64,000 bases of DNA from Rhodoferax mekongensis (GCF_032191775.1 NZ_CP132507.1:3187001-3251000), one strand, 5' to 3'; positions 26,399-35,184 are shown, counted from the stretch's first letter. The notes: generated from the sequence alone by a model not told the origin. Translations and numbers: made by a program.

Positions 26399-27023
26399 AC
26401 ACCACCGGCGAAGTCTTCAAGCCGGCCAGGTAGGCGTCCAGCGTAGCCAAGCCCACAGCTTCGAGGTCAAAGGCCTCCGGGTCCAGCAGCCAGTTGTATT
26501 TGATGCCCCCCACCAGCGCAAACAGGCCAATGGTGGCGTTGCGCAGGTGTGCGTCGGCCTTGATATGGCCCAACTGTTGGGCGATCTGGAGCAGGCGCTG
26601 CATGTCATCCATGCACTCGTTGCGGCCGCTGATCTTGCGCTGCTGCATCTCCTGCATTTCATCGACGTACTCCACCTTCTGCATCGCGATTTCAAATACG
26701 CGGCGAACTTGTGCATCGTTGGCAACCTGGCGCAAGGCGGTAGCGGTATTGCGGCGGATTTTGTCCAGTGGCCGGGCTTCGTCGTCCTGGGTGATTTCGG
26801 TCAAGCGGGCCATCATCGGCAGGGTGACCCGCTCCATCATGGCGTGAAAGAGCTCGCCCTTATTCTCAAAATGCCAATAAATCGCGCCCCGGGTCAGACC
26901 CGCGTCCTTGGCAATTTCCTGCAAGGAAGTGCGCGAAACCCCGCGCTGGTGAAACACGCGTTCAGCAGCGTCTAGGATCAGTTCGCGGGTGGCTAAGGCT
27001 TCTTCTTTGGTGCGGCGGGCCAT
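26397..27023 (-). CDS. TetR/AcrR-family repressor of the RND pump
   Basis: The 208-residue protein has an N-terminal TetR helix-turn-helix: ATRELILDAAERVFHQRGV, SRTSLQEIAKDAGLTRGAIY, WHFENKGELF. The C-terminal ligand pocket resembles AcrR/TtgR/BpeR. It is divergent from the RND operon and an AcrR-like palindrome lies between them, so it most likely represses the pump and releases DNA on binding drugs or hydrophobic compounds. Confidence 0.92.
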   Translation of the reverse strand: MARRTKEEALATRELILDAAERVFHQRGVSRTSLQEIAKDAGLTRGAIYWHFENKGELFHAMMERVTLPMMARLTEITQDDEARPLDKIRRNTATALRQVANDAQVRRVFEIAMQKVEYVDEMQEMQQRKISGRNECMDDMQRLLQIAQQLGHIKADAHLRNATIGLFALVGGIKYNWLLDPEAFDLEAVGLATLDAYLAGLKTSPVV

Positions 27024-27067
27024 GGATTGACCTCATAAAAATGTGCGGGTATTGTAGTTTTTTCGAA

Positions 27068-27089
27068 ACATACATTCGTGCATGTATGT
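27068..27089. promoter_or_regulatory. AcrR-like operator palindrome
   Basis: ACATACAT (27068-27075) and ATGTATGT (27082-27089) form a perfect inverted repeat around a 6-bp centre, TCGTGC. The E. coli AcrR operator has the same half-sites and spacing (ACATACAT, then TTGTGA, then ATGTATGT). It lies 45 bp upstream of the repressor start and 123 bp upstream of the pump operon, as expected for a shared operator. Confidence 0.88.
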
Positions 27090-27211
27090 ATACTAACCTC
27101 CATTGTCGCGGTCTGCTTCGCTATTTCTTGAGGGTTTGCCCTAGATCAAGCCGCCGGCAAGTCTCACCCCCGATTACCGCCCCAACTACCTCTGTCACAA
27201 GGGAAATCTGT

Positions 27212-28489
27212 ATGTCGCTGTTCCGTCAGACCCAGGGTGCCTCACCCGCTCTCTCCTCCGGCCGTGTGGCCTTGTTGGCCATTCCATTGGCTGTAGCCCT
27301 GGTGGCCTGCGGCGCCAAAGACGGCGCTCAGGGCGCCGGCGGCCCGCCCGGTGGCGGCATGCCCCCTGCTGAAGTCGGTGTAGTGACCGTGTCCAGCCAA
27401 GTGGTGGCTTTGCAGTCGGAGTTGCCCGGCCGCGTCAGCGCCCTGCGCGTGGCCCAAGTGCGCGCCCGGGTAAGTGGCGTGGTGCTGCAACGTGCCTTCC
27501 GCGAAGGCAGCGAAGTAAAAGCCGGCCAGGTGCTGTACCAACTGGACTCTGCCCCCTACCGCGCTGCGTTCGAGAGCGCCCAAGCTACCGTGGTGAAAGC
27601 CCAGGCCACGCTGGCGCAAGCCACCGCCCAAGTGGAGCGCAACAAGGCGCTGGTAGAAGCCAACGCCATCAGCAAGCAGGAATTCACCACCCTGCAAACC
27701 GCCCAGCGTCAGGCAGAAGCCGATCTGGGTGTGGCCAAAGCCGCAGTGGAGACCGCGCGCATCAACCTGGCTTACGCCACCATCACGGCCCCCATCTCCG
27801 GTCGCATCGGCCAATCGTCCGTGACCGAGGGTGCACTGGTAGGAGCCTCTGACACCACTGCCCTGGCCACCATTCAGCAGACCAACTCGGTCTACGTGAA
27901 CTTCACCCAGTCCAGCACCGAAGTGCTGCGCCTGCGCAAAGCCATTGCCTCCAAGCAATTGCGCGCTTCGGGCGACGGCTCAGTGCCGGTGCGCATCGTG
28001 CTGGAAGACGGCAGCGAGCTGCCCAAGGCCGGCAAGCTGCTGTTCAGCGACCTGACAGTGGACGCCACCAGCGGCCAGATCACCCTGCGCGCCGAAGTGC
28101 CCAACGCCGACGGCCTGCTGTTGCCAGGCCAGTACGTGCGCGTGCGCTTGTCCCAGGCAGAGCTGCCCTCCGGCATCATGGTTCCGCAGCAAGCGGTGAC
28201 CCGCACCAACCAGGGCGACACCGTGCTGGTGGTCGGCGAAGGCGGCAAGCCCGGCCCGCGCCCCGTGAAGCTCGGTGGCAATGCCATCAACAACCAGTGG
28301 GTGATTCTGGACGGCTTGAAAGAAGGCGACCAGGTCATCGTGGACGGCTTCCAGAAAATGATGGTGCCCGGCGCCCCCGTGAAGCCCGTGCCATGGACTC
28401 CCGGTGCCGCACCCGCTGGCGCCCCGGGCGCATCCGCATCCGCATCCGCTTCCGCCCCCGCTGCAGCCGCATCTGCAGCTGCCAAATAA
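27212..28489 (+). CDS. RND efflux periplasmic adaptor (MexA/AcrA type)
   Basis: The 425-residue lipoprotein starts MSLFRQTQGAS, with GGGAAATC upstream; the lipobox is VALVACG. Membrane-fusion motifs include LPGRVSALRVAQVRARVSG, VLQRAFREGSEVKAGQVLYQ and YATITAPISGRIGQSSVTEG, with a coiled hairpin of Ala/Gln/Glu-rich helices between them. The C-terminus is Ala/Pro/Ser-rich low complexity (about 35 residues). It links the inner-membrane pump to the outer-membrane channel. First gene of the operon; the RND gene follows 19 bp later. Confidence 0.94.
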   Translation: MSLFRQTQGASPALSSGRVALLAIPLAVALVACGAKDGAQGAGGPPGGGMPPAEVGVVTVSSQVVALQSELPGRVSALRVAQVRARVSGVVLQRAFREGSEVKAGQVLYQLDSAPYRAAFESAQATVVKAQATLAQATAQVERNKALVEANAISKQEFTTLQTAQRQAEADLGVAKAAVETARINLAYATITAPISGRIGQSSVTEGALVGASDTTALATIQQTNSVYVNFTQSSTEVLRLRKAIASKQLRASGDGSVPVRIVLEDGSELPKAGKLLFSDLTVDATSGQITLRAEVPNADGLLLPGQYVRVRLSQAELPSGIMVPQQAVTRTNQGDTVLVVGEGGKPGPRPVKLGGNAINNQWVILDGLKEGDQVIVDGFQKMMVPGAPVKPVPWTPGAAPAGAPGASASASASAPAAAASAAAK

Positions 28490-28508
28490 ATCGCTAGAGG
28501 CACATTCC

Positions 28509-31500
28509 ATGGCTCAGTTTTTTATCAACCGCCCCATCTTTGCGTGGGTGATCTCGCTGTTCATCTTGGTGATGGGCGGCGTGGCCATCACCCAGCTGCC
28601 GATCTCGCAGTACCCGCCGGTGGCGCCACCGTCCATCGTCGTGAACACTGCGTACCCCGGTGCATCGGCCCAAACGCTGGAGGACAGCGTGCTGTCCGTC
28701 ATCGAGCGCGAAATGAACGGCTCGCCCGGCCTGATCTACATGGAGTCGGTCGCGCAAGCGGACGGCTCCGGCAGCATCACCCTGACCTTCGAGACAGGCA
28801 CCAACGCCGACCTCGCGCAGGTAGATGTGCAAAACCGCTTGTCACGCGCCACACCGCGCTTGCCAGCAGCGGTCACGCAGCAAGGCGTGCGCGTGGACAA
28901 ATCGCGCTCCAACTTTCTGATGTTCACCATGCTGTCCTCTGACGACCCGGAGACCAGCACGATTGAACTGGGCGACTACGCCTCGCGCAACATCGTGCCC
29001 GAGTTGCAACGCTTGCCCGGTATCGGCCAGGCCCAGCTCTTCGGAACCGAGCGCGCCATGCGCATCTGGCTGGACCCGGCCAAGCTGGCCTCGTTCAACC
29101 TGTCTACCGCAGAAGTCAACGCCGCCATCAGCGCACAAAACGCGCAGGTGTCTGCCGGTGCCATCGGCGACCTGCCCAACATCACAGGCCAAAGCATCGC
29201 AGCGACCGTGGTGGTCAAAGGCCAGCTCGCCAGCGTGGCGCAGTTCGGCAATATCGCGCTGCGCAGCAACGCCGACGGCTCGGCCGTGCGTCTGAAAGAC
29301 GTGGCTCGCATTGAGCTCGGCGCCCAGGCGTATGCCACCTCCGCCCGGTTGAATGGCAAGCCTGCCATCGGTATCGGCGTGCAGCTGGCCCCCAGCGGCA
29401 ACGCCATGGCCGCAGCCAAAGCCGTGCGTGCCCGCATGACCGAGCTGCAGGCCTACTTCCCCAAAGGCATGAGCTGGAGCATTCCTTACGACAGCTCGCG
29501 CTTTGTAAATATTTCGATCAAGCAAGTGGCTGAAACCCTGGTCGAAGCCGTGGTGCTGGTGTTCCTGGTGATGTTCCTGTTCTTGCAGAACTGGCGTTAC
29601 ACCATCATCCCGACCATCGTGGTGCCGGTGGCGCTGCTCGGTACTTTTGCCACCCTGCTCGCGCTGGGCTTCTCGATCAACGTGCTCACCATGTTCGGCA
29701 TGGTGCTGGTGATCGGTATCGTGGTGGACGATGCCATCGTGGTGGTGGAAAACGTCGAGCGCATCATGAGCGAGGAAGGCTTGCCACCACTGCAAGCCAC
29801 CAAGAAGGCCATGGGCCAGATCTCGGGCGCCATCATCGGTGTGACCGTGGTGTTGATTGCCGTGTTCGTGCCGCTGGCTTTCTTTGCCGGCTCGGTGGGC
29901 AACATCTACCGCCAGTTCTCGGCGGTAATGGTGAGCTCCATTGCGTTCTCGGCCTTCCTGGCCTTGTCGCTGACCCCCGCCTTGTGCGCCACGCTGCTCA
30001 AGCCTGTCGAGGCCGGCCACGCGCACGCCAAGACCGGCTTCTTCGGCTGGTTTAACCGCCGCTTTGACTCCACCGCCAAAGGCTACGAAAGCCTGGTGGC
30101 CCGCTTGCTGAAAAAAGCCGGCCGCTACCTGGTGATTTATGTAGCCATCATTGCCGGTGTGGCTGTGGTGTACCTGCGCTTGCCCACTTCCTTCCTGCCG
30201 GGTGAAGACCAGGGCAACATCATCGTGAACGTGCAACTGCCCCCGGGTGCCACCCAACAGCGCACCTTGAAAGTGATGGAGCAAGTGGAAGGCTTCATCC
30301 TCAAGCAACCTGAAGTCGAAGGCATGGTGGCGGTGTTGGGCTTCAGCTTTTCCGGCCAGGGCCAGAATGCCGCATTGGCTTTCGTGACCCTGAAAGACTG
30401 GTCGCAGCGCGTGGGCCCCGAGCATTCGGCGCAGGCATTGGCCGGCCGCGCCTTCGGCGCACTCATGGGTATCCGTGATGCATTCATTTTCCCGCTGGCG
30501 CCGCCTCCCATTCCTGAATTGGGCAATGCCACCGGCTTTACCTTCCGCCTGCAAGACCGCGGAGGCAAGGGCCACGCGGCGCTCATCGGAGCACGCAACC
30601 AGCTGCTGGGTATGGCGTCCAAGAGCAAGGTGCTCACCCAAGTGCGCCCTGATGGTCTGGAAGATGCGCCGCAGCTGCAAATCGACATCGACCGCGACAA
30701 AGCGAGCGCTTTGGGTGTGAGCTTCAGCGCCATCAACAGCACCATCTCCACGGCGCTGGGTTCGAGCTATGTGAACGACTTCCCGAATGCGGGCCGCCTG
30801 CAACGGGTGGTGGTGCAAGCTGAAGGCACGGCGCGTATGCAGCCGGATGACATCCTGAAGTTCAACGCCATCAACAGCAGCGGCAAAGCAGTGCCCTTGT
30901 CTGCCTTTGCCACCACACAATGGGTGACCGGCGCGATGCAAACCGTGCGCTACAACGGCTACTCCGCCGTGCGCATCAGCGGTGCAGCAGCTCCCGGCTT
31001 CAGCACCGGCGAGGCCATGGCCGAAATGGAGCAACTGGCAGCAAAGCTGCCCGAAGGCTTCGGCTTTGAGTGGACTGGCCAGTCCCGCGAAGAGAAGAAG
31101 GCCGGCTCGCAAGCGACTGTGTTGTATGCCTTCGCGATCCTGGCGGTGTTCTTGTGCCTGGCTGCGTTGTACGAGAGCTGGTCCATCCCCCTGGCGGTGA
31201 TTCTGGTCGTGCCCTTGGGTGTGTTCGGTGTCGTGTTGGCCACTTTGTTCCGCGGCTACGCGAACGACGTCTACTTCCAGGTGGGTCTGATCACCATCAT
31301 CGGTTTGTCGGCCAAGAATGCGATTTTGATTATCGAGTTCGCCAAGGACTTGCAAGCCCAAGGCAAGAGCGTGATCGAGTCCGCCTTGTCGGCAGCGCAT
31401 CTGCGCTTCCGACCCATCGTCATGACGTCGCTGGCGTTCATGTTGGGTGTGTTGCCTCTGGCGATTGCCAGCGGTGCGGGCTCGGCCAGCCAACGTGCCA

Positions 31501-31664
31501 TCGGCACAGGCGTGATCGGCGGCATGGTAGCGGGCACCATACTGGCGGTGTTCTTCGTGCCGATCTTCTTCGTGGTGGTGCGCAGCATCTTCAAGGGCAG
31601 CGAACGCCAACACCAATTCGACGTTGAACACGGACACCAGATCGGAGCGCAATCCCATGAGTAA
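28509..31664 (+). CDS. RND multidrug efflux pump, HAE1 (MexB/AcrB type)
   Basis: The 1051-residue inner-membrane proton antiporter begins MAQFFINRPIFAWVISLFI, the standard N-terminus. Key features: QLPISQYPPVAPPSIVV, the TM4 acid pair in GIVVDDAIVVVENVERIM, FLPGEDQGNIIVNVQLPPGA, and the TM10 lysine in GLSAKNAILIIEFAKDLQ. All proton-relay residues expected for AcrB (two Asp, Lys) are visible. It captures lipophilic drugs from the periplasm or membrane and passes them to the outer-membrane channel. ATG 28509 is preferred over an upstream start lying in the adaptor gene's coding region. Confidence 0.95.
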   Translation: MAQFFINRPIFAWVISLFILVMGGVAITQLPISQYPPVAPPSIVVNTAYPGASAQTLEDSVLSVIEREMNGSPGLIYMESVAQADGSGSITLTFETGTNADLAQVDVQNRLSRATPRLPAAVTQQGVRVDKSRSNFLMFTMLSSDDPETSTIELGDYASRNIVPELQRLPGIGQAQLFGTERAMRIWLDPAKLASFNLSTAEVNAAISAQNAQVSAGAIGDLPNITGQSIAATVVVKGQLASVAQFGNIALRSNADGSAVRLKDVARIELGAQAYATSARLNGKPAIGIGVQLAPSGNAMAAAKAVRARMTELQAYFPKGMSWSIPYDSSRFVNISIKQVAETLVEAVVLVFLVMFLFLQNWRYTIIPTIVVPVALLGTFATLLALGFSINVLTMFGMVLVIGIVVDDAIVVVENVERIMSEEGLPPLQATKKAMGQISGAIIGVTVVLIAVFVPLAFFAGSVGNIYRQFSAVMVSSIAFSAFLALSLTPALCATLLKPVEAGHAHAKTGFFGWFNRRFDSTAKGYESLVARLLKKAGRYLVIYVAIIAGVAVVYLRLPTSFLPGEDQGNIIVNVQLPPGATQQRTLKVMEQVEGFILKQPEVEGMVAVLGFSFSGQGQNAALAFVTLKDWSQRVGPEHSAQALAGRAFGALMGIRDAFIFPLAPPPIPELGNATGFTFRLQDRGGKGHAALIGARNQLLGMASKSKVLTQVRPDGLEDAPQLQIDIDRDKASALGVSFSAINSTISTALGSSYVNDFPNAGRLQRVVVQAEGTARMQPDDILKFNAINSSGKAVPLSAFATTQWVTGAMQTVRYNGYSAVRISGAAAPGFSTGEAMAEMEQLAAKLPEGFGFEWTGQSREEKKAGSQATVLYAFAILAVFLCLAALYESWSIPLAVILVVPLGVFGVVLATLFRGYANDVYFQVGLITIIGLSAKNAILIIEFAKDLQAQGKSVIESALSAAHLRFRPIVMTSLAFMLGVLPLAIASGAGSASQRAIGTGVIGGMVAGTILAVFFVPIFFVVVRSIFKGSERQHQFDVEHGHQIGAQSHE

Positions 31665-33096
31665 GCATTCTTTCCAACGCCCTGCCCTGCATCTGGCCAC
31701 CCTGTCGGCGGCGCTGTGGCTGGCTGGTTGCAGCTTTATCCCTACCTTCACCCGGCCCGCGGCTCCGGTGGCGCCTGCCTTCCCCCAAGTGGCGGTAGCC
31801 AGCACTCCCTCTGCCGACATCAAAGCGGCAGCAGACATTGAGTGGCAAAGCTTTTTCAAAGACGCGCGCCTCAAGCGCCTCATTGAGCTGTCTTTGGAGA
31901 ACAACCGCGACCTGCGCGTGGCAGCCCTCAACATCGACGCGACCCGGGCCAAGCTGCAAGTGGCACGCGCTGACCAGCTGCCCAGCGTGAATGCTGGCAT
32001 CAACGGCAGCCGCGGCCCGGCTGCCAGCGGCGCCATCACCAGCAGCTACACCGCCGGCCTGAGCGTCACGGCCTATGAGCTGGATTTCTTCGGCCGCGTG
32101 CGCGCGCTAAGCCAAGCAGCCCAGGCGCAACTGCTGGCGACCGAGGAAGCCCGCAAGACCGTGCAAATCAGCCTGATTGCGTCGGTGGCCAACACCTACT
32201 TGACGCTGTTGGCCGACGACGAGTTGCTGCGCATTACCCGCGACACCCTCATGACTCGCCAAGCGAGCCTGCGCCTGATGCAGCTCAAGTACGACAACGA
32301 TTCGGCCTCCAAGCTGGACCTGAGCACCGCCCAGAGCCAGCTGGAAGCTGCCAAAGTGTCATTGGCGCAACTGACCCGCCAACGCGCCACGGATGAAAGC
32401 GCGCTGGTACTGCTGGTAGGCCAGCCCTTGCCGGCGGACCTGCCTGCGGGCTTGGGTCTGGCAGAACAAGGCTTCTTGAGTGACCTGCCGGCCGGGGTGC
32501 CGTCCGAGTTGCTGGTGCGCCGCCCCGATGTCCGCCAGGCCGAGCAAAACTTGCTGGCGCTGAACGCCAACATCGGTGCAGCACGCGCAGCCTTCTTCCC
32601 GCGCATCACGCTCACTGCCAGCGCGGGCGTGGCCAGCAACGATCTTGAGCAGCTGTTCAACAACGGCACCAGCGCCTGGAGCTTTGCGCCACAGTTGCTG
32701 ATGCCCATCTTTGATGCGGGCCGCAACAAGGCCAACTTGGAAGCTGCCAAGGTCAACAAGGACATCGCCATCGCCCAGTACGAAAAAGCCATCCAGACCG
32801 GCTTCAAGGAAGTGGCCGATGCTTTGGCCGGCCGCGCCACCCTGGGCGAGCAACTGCAAGCCCAGACCGCGCAGCTCGTCGCTACCCAGACCACCATGCA
32901 ACTGACCGACCTGCGCTTCAAAGCCGGTGCGGCCAGCTCGTTCGATGTGCTGGAAGCTCAGCGCTCTTTATTCGCAGCTCAACAGGCACAAGTGCAGGTG
33001 CAAACCCAGCAACTGCAAAACCTGGTGACCTTGTACAAAGTGCTGGGCGGTGGATGGACCGAAGCTAACGATCAGCAAAAGGCAGCCCAACCTTAA
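31657..33096 (+). CDS. RND outer-membrane efflux lipoprotein (OprM/NodT family)
   Basis: The 479-residue protein starts MSKHSFQRPALHLATLSAAL; the lipobox LAGCSFIP gives acylated Cys about residue 23. Two TolC-type repeats are visible, with VAALNIDATRAKLQVARADQ, ELDFFGRVRALSQAAQAQ, RRPDVRQAEQNLLALNANIG and PIFDAGRNKANLEAAKVNKD typical of OprM. It overlaps the RND gene by 8 bp, so translation is coupled. A strong terminator follows at 33199, completing the three-gene pump operon. Confidence 0.94.
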   Translation: MSKHSFQRPALHLATLSAALWLAGCSFIPTFTRPAAPVAPAFPQVAVASTPSADIKAAADIEWQSFFKDARLKRLIELSLENNRDLRVAALNIDATRAKLQVARADQLPSVNAGINGSRGPAASGAITSSYTAGLSVTAYELDFFGRVRALSQAAQAQLLATEEARKTVQISLIASVANTYLTLLADDELLRITRDTLMTRQASLRLMQLKYDNDSASKLDLSTAQSQLEAAKVSLAQLTRQRATDESALVLLVGQPLPADLPAGLGLAEQGFLSDLPAGVPSELLVRRPDVRQAEQNLLALNANIGAARAAFFPRITLTASAGVASNDLEQLFNNGTSAWSFAPQLLMPIFDAGRNKANLEAAKVNKDIAIAQYEKAIQTGFKEVADALAGRATLGEQLQAQTAQLVATQTTMQLTDLRFKAGAASSFDVLEAQRSLFAAQQAQVQVQTQQLQNLVTLYKVLGGGWTEANDQQKAAQP

Positions 33097-33105
33097 AGAA
33101 AAATC

Positions 33106-33158
33106 GGGCGCTAGCGCCCGTCGAATATGCGCGAGCAGCTCCTGAATCAGGAGCAAGT
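33106..33158 (-). repeat. Dispersed ~50-bp repeat, copy C
   Basis: On the minus strand: ACTTGCTCCTGATTCAGGAG, a perfect stem GCTCCT/AGGAGC, then CTGCTCGCGCATATTCGACG and a second perfect stem GGGCGCTAGCGCCC. Relative to copy B (GCTAT/ATAGC) the first stem has changed on both sides while staying paired. It sits after the pump operon, just ahead of the terminator. Confidence 0.87.
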
Positions 33159-33198
33159 GTGAGCAGGCGTAAATCACCCGTTTGGGGGATAGGCACCC

Positions 33199-33233
33199 AA
33201 GCCCGCAGTCCATAGACTGCGGGCTTTCTTTTT
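33199..33233 (+). terminator. Rho-independent terminator of the RND operon
   Basis: An 11-bp perfect stem, AAGCCCGCAGT (33199-33209) and ACTGCGGGCTT (33215-33225), with a 5-base loop, is followed by TTTCTTTTT. It lies about 100 bp after the OMF stop and before the next gene. Confidence 0.9.
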
Positions 33234-33252
33234 GCCGGAAGTAATTGCACGC

Positions 33253-33708
33253 ATGACACGCATCGCCCCCACCGCCCTCGCCCTGCTCCTGGTGAGCACC
33301 TTTGCCCACGCAGGTGACAACATCCGCCCCGACCCCGGCATGTGGGTGGGTGTCACCAAACTATCGGTCGACCGCACCAACTGGCGCACCATGAGCGACA
33401 CACGGGGCTGCATGACCAAAGAAGATGCGACAGATTGGGAGAGCAATGCACGCCAGCAAATTGCAGCTGCGCAATGCTCGGTACAAAGCTTGACCGTGAG
33501 CATGGGCAAGATCAGCGGCACCATAAGTTGCGCCAACGAAAACCAAGTGCAGATGAAAGTCGACGGCCGCTACGACAACCGGAGTTACGACATCGACCTC
33601 GTCTCCACCAGCACCATCATGATGCCCCCCGCAGCCGGTGGACAGGCAGTTCCTGTGAAGCTGTACGGCAAGTGGACGGGGCGTATGGTGGGGGTTTGTT
33701 CTTATTGA
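33253..33708 (+). CDS. DUF3617-like secreted protein
   Basis: This 151-residue protein has a signal peptide (MTRIAPTALALLLVSTFAHA) and mature start GDNIRPDPGMWVGVTKL. Cysteines in GCMTKEDA, AAQCSVQS, TISCANEN and GVCSY, with YGKWTGRMVG near the end, resemble DUF3617 proteins, which are periplasmic with unknown function. ATG 33253 is chosen because it opens the signal peptide. It follows the pump terminator, so it is its own transcription unit. Confidence 0.7.
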   Translation: MTRIAPTALALLLVSTFAHAGDNIRPDPGMWVGVTKLSVDRTNWRTMSDTRGCMTKEDATDWESNARQQIAAAQCSVQSLTVSMGKISGTISCANENQVQMKVDGRYDNRSYDIDLVSTSTIMMPPAAGGQAVPVKLYGKWTGRMVGVCSY

Positions 33709-33712
33709 AATT

Positions 33713-33765
33713 GGGCTCCAGCGCAGGCAGGGTTTGCGCTAGTAGCTATTGATTTGGGAGCAAGT
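33713..33765 (-). repeat. Dispersed ~50-bp repeat, copy F (divergent)
   Basis: On the minus strand: ACTTGCTCCCAAATCAATAG, then CTACTAGCGCAAACCCTGCC and TGCGCTGGAGCCC. It keeps the TTGCT start, AGCT-ACT centre and paired GCGC blocks but has lost the ATATTCCAC block. It lies just before the cassette-like element. Confidence 0.6.
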
Positions 33766-33841
33766 TGCGGGGGGGCAAGAGCGTCGGCTTTAGGCTGGAA
33801 GCCGTCTTTGCCACCACCTCGAAGCAGTCACCCGAATGGCA

Positions 33842-33958
33842 CGTTAACGCCCGGGTTAACCGGCGCCGGAGCCCGAAGGCCGTAGGGCACCAACACTGGC
33901 CATAAAAATGGCGAAGCCATGGCCAGTGTTGGCGTCCGCGTTGAACCGACAGTTAGAA
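33842..33958 (-). other. attC-like recombination site (117 bp)
   Basis: Read on the minus strand from 33958: R'' box TTCTAAC (33958-33952), L''-like GTTCAACGCGGACGCC, a central hairpin with perfect 14-bp arms CCAACACTGGCCAT/ATGGCCAGTGTTGG, then L'-like GGCGCCGGTTAAC and R' box GTTAACG ending at 33842. L'' and L' pair as GTTcAACgCGGaCGCC against GTTAACCGGCGCC, leaving extrahelical bases as in genuine attC sites. R'' is the exact complement of GTTAGAA, the G plus first six bases of the cassette (34932-34926), the defining relation in a circular cassette. The outside R' fits GTTRRRY only partly. Confidence 0.72.
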
Positions 33959-34931
33959 TTTTTGCATTTGCTACGCATTTCGAGTGATGGGCAGCCTTGA
34001 AATTAGGCTTGAGTACTTATCAAAAGCTGACGGGTCAAGCAACATCTCGTCTAGGAAGTTTTCGAGCTCTGAATCGAAGTTGATGTTGTTTATTGGTGAG
34101 TCGTGGCTGCAGAGCACAAAGTTATATGGGCGAAGCTGTCGAACCCTAAGCTCTGCGCTTCCTGCAATTGGAGTGATTTTCCCACCAATGTTTGCGTGAC
34201 CGTCATCGTATTCGGAGCGAGTCACTTTGTGCTGACCATCGAAAATTGCATACTCCTCTGCGTATGTCTCAGAGTTTGCTATTGCTGCTTCGAGATATTG
34301 CGGGGTTTTTGGGTATAGGCCTGTTGGTGCCATTGGCTCAGTTTCTACGTACACCCACAACCGTCTACAGCTGGTTGAGTAGATTGCAGCCAAGCGTGAT
34401 ACCTTGTATTCATCAAAGTTTATCAACACAGTTCTGGCATCAATTCGCTTGAATTCCTCAACTTGAAGATTTCCGCGCCCAAACCACCAAATAGGGCTCG
34501 TCACGCCATGATCTTTGCTTTTGAAGGTGAGCGGCGATTGAAGCAGTAGCGCAAGCCGATCGACCGCTTCCTGTCCATTGAACCATCCGGTAGAGCGTAG
34601 GCCTGGAAAGGCATTTGCGAATCGATCCGCAAAAAAATCAGACGTGGAATTCCACGTGAAAAGAGGAAGAGCCGGAATGCTGGGCTTCGTTGTGGTGATC
34701 GTGCTGTTTGACTGAGCGGGGGTGTGTTCAATTCGACTCGGTGCGTATGACGGCGCACCTTCGCGCTTTCCAAAGAAGAAGTCGAGAAAAGCCCACGCGG
34801 CCCCAATAAATGCAAGAAATGGCTCATATGGTCCGGAAGGGTCCATGATCCATTTCAATGCCAATAGTGCGCTGCCGAGCAGCACTAAACCTTCTATTTT
34901 TCTACGCATCAGTTGCTCTATAAATTTCTAA
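33848..34931 (-). mobile_element. Single integron-type gene cassette
   Basis: A 1084-bp unit starts with TTAGAA at 34931, has a 22-bp leader, one ORF on the minus strand, and ends in the attC-like site with its ORF stop 12 bp before R''. That compact ORF-plus-attC layout is what integron cassettes have. Removing it restores a palindromic junction ACGTTAACGT. Base composition is more AT-rich than the flanks. No integrase gene or second attC is in the window, so it could be a lone cassette inserted at a secondary site. Confidence 0.65.
33971..34909 (-). CDS. Cassette-borne membrane protein of unknown function
   Basis: The 312-residue protein is not recognised. Two hydrophobic helices lie at the N-terminus (about 7-22, GLVLLGSALLALKWIM, and 29-46, PFLAFIGAAWAFLDFFFG), then a polar linker (AQSNSTITTTKPSIP), then about 230 residues of predicted soluble cytoplasmic domain. 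The latter has features such as SPIWWFGRGNLQVEEFKRI, RRLWVYVETEPMAPTGLYP, DGQHKVTRSEYDDGHANIGG and LRPYNFVLCSHDSPIN. Codon use and AT content differ from the neighbours, consistent with transfer. The leader has no strong ribosome site, common in cassettes. The domain could be enzymatic or a sensor; no function is claimed. Confidence 0.75.
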   Translation of the reverse strand: MRRKIEGLVLLGSALLALKWIMDPSGPYEPFLAFIGAAWAFLDFFFGKREGAPSYAPSRIEHTPAQSNSTITTTKPSIPALPLFTWNSTSDFFADRFANAFPGLRSTGWFNGQEAVDRLALLLQSPLTFKSKDHGVTSPIWWFGRGNLQVEEFKRIDARTVLINFDEYKVSRLAAIYSTSCRRLWVYVETEPMAPTGLYPKTPQYLEAAIANSETYAEEYAIFDGQHKVTRSEYDDGHANIGGKITPIAGSAELRVRQLRPYNFVLCSHDSPINNINFDSELENFLDEMLLDPSAFDKYSSLISRLPITRNA

Positions 34932-34937
34932 CGTAAT

Positions 34938-35184
34938 GTAGACAGCAAAACCCGGTTGATACATCCAGGCAATGACGATACATACTTTGGTGAAAAGGCT
35001 AGAAATCCGCTTGCTGCCTTGATTGAAGTAATTTCCATGTACATTTGTACAGGTATAAAAATTCCGACAATCCCCGCACGTCGTAAGTATTGAAATTTGG
35101 CGAACATTAGCCGACTCTCACGTCTACATCGGCTTATGAATATCCCCTGTTCGGGTGATTTCGCGAGGGTCTGCTTCCGCTGCA
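34938..35184. other. Intergenic region between cassette and parC
   Basis: About 250 bp of AT-richer DNA holds no gene I can support. A minus-strand frame at 34928-35107 (59 codons from ATG 35107, ending in a stop made by the cassette's first bases) is a possible small ORF cut by cassette insertion, but nothing in its sequence is recognisable. Confidence 0.4.

Noticed and set aside
28842..32039. 1065-codon open frame antisense to the RND and OMF genes
   Set aside because: The plus strand encodes well-conserved pump proteins across the same span. The antisense product is His/Gln/Arg-rich with no domain, a codon-bias artefact.
33842..33958. Hairpin considered as an ordinary terminator
   Set aside because: There is no U tract, the arms are too long and offset by extrahelical bases, and the R''/R' relation to the cassette start fits attC better.
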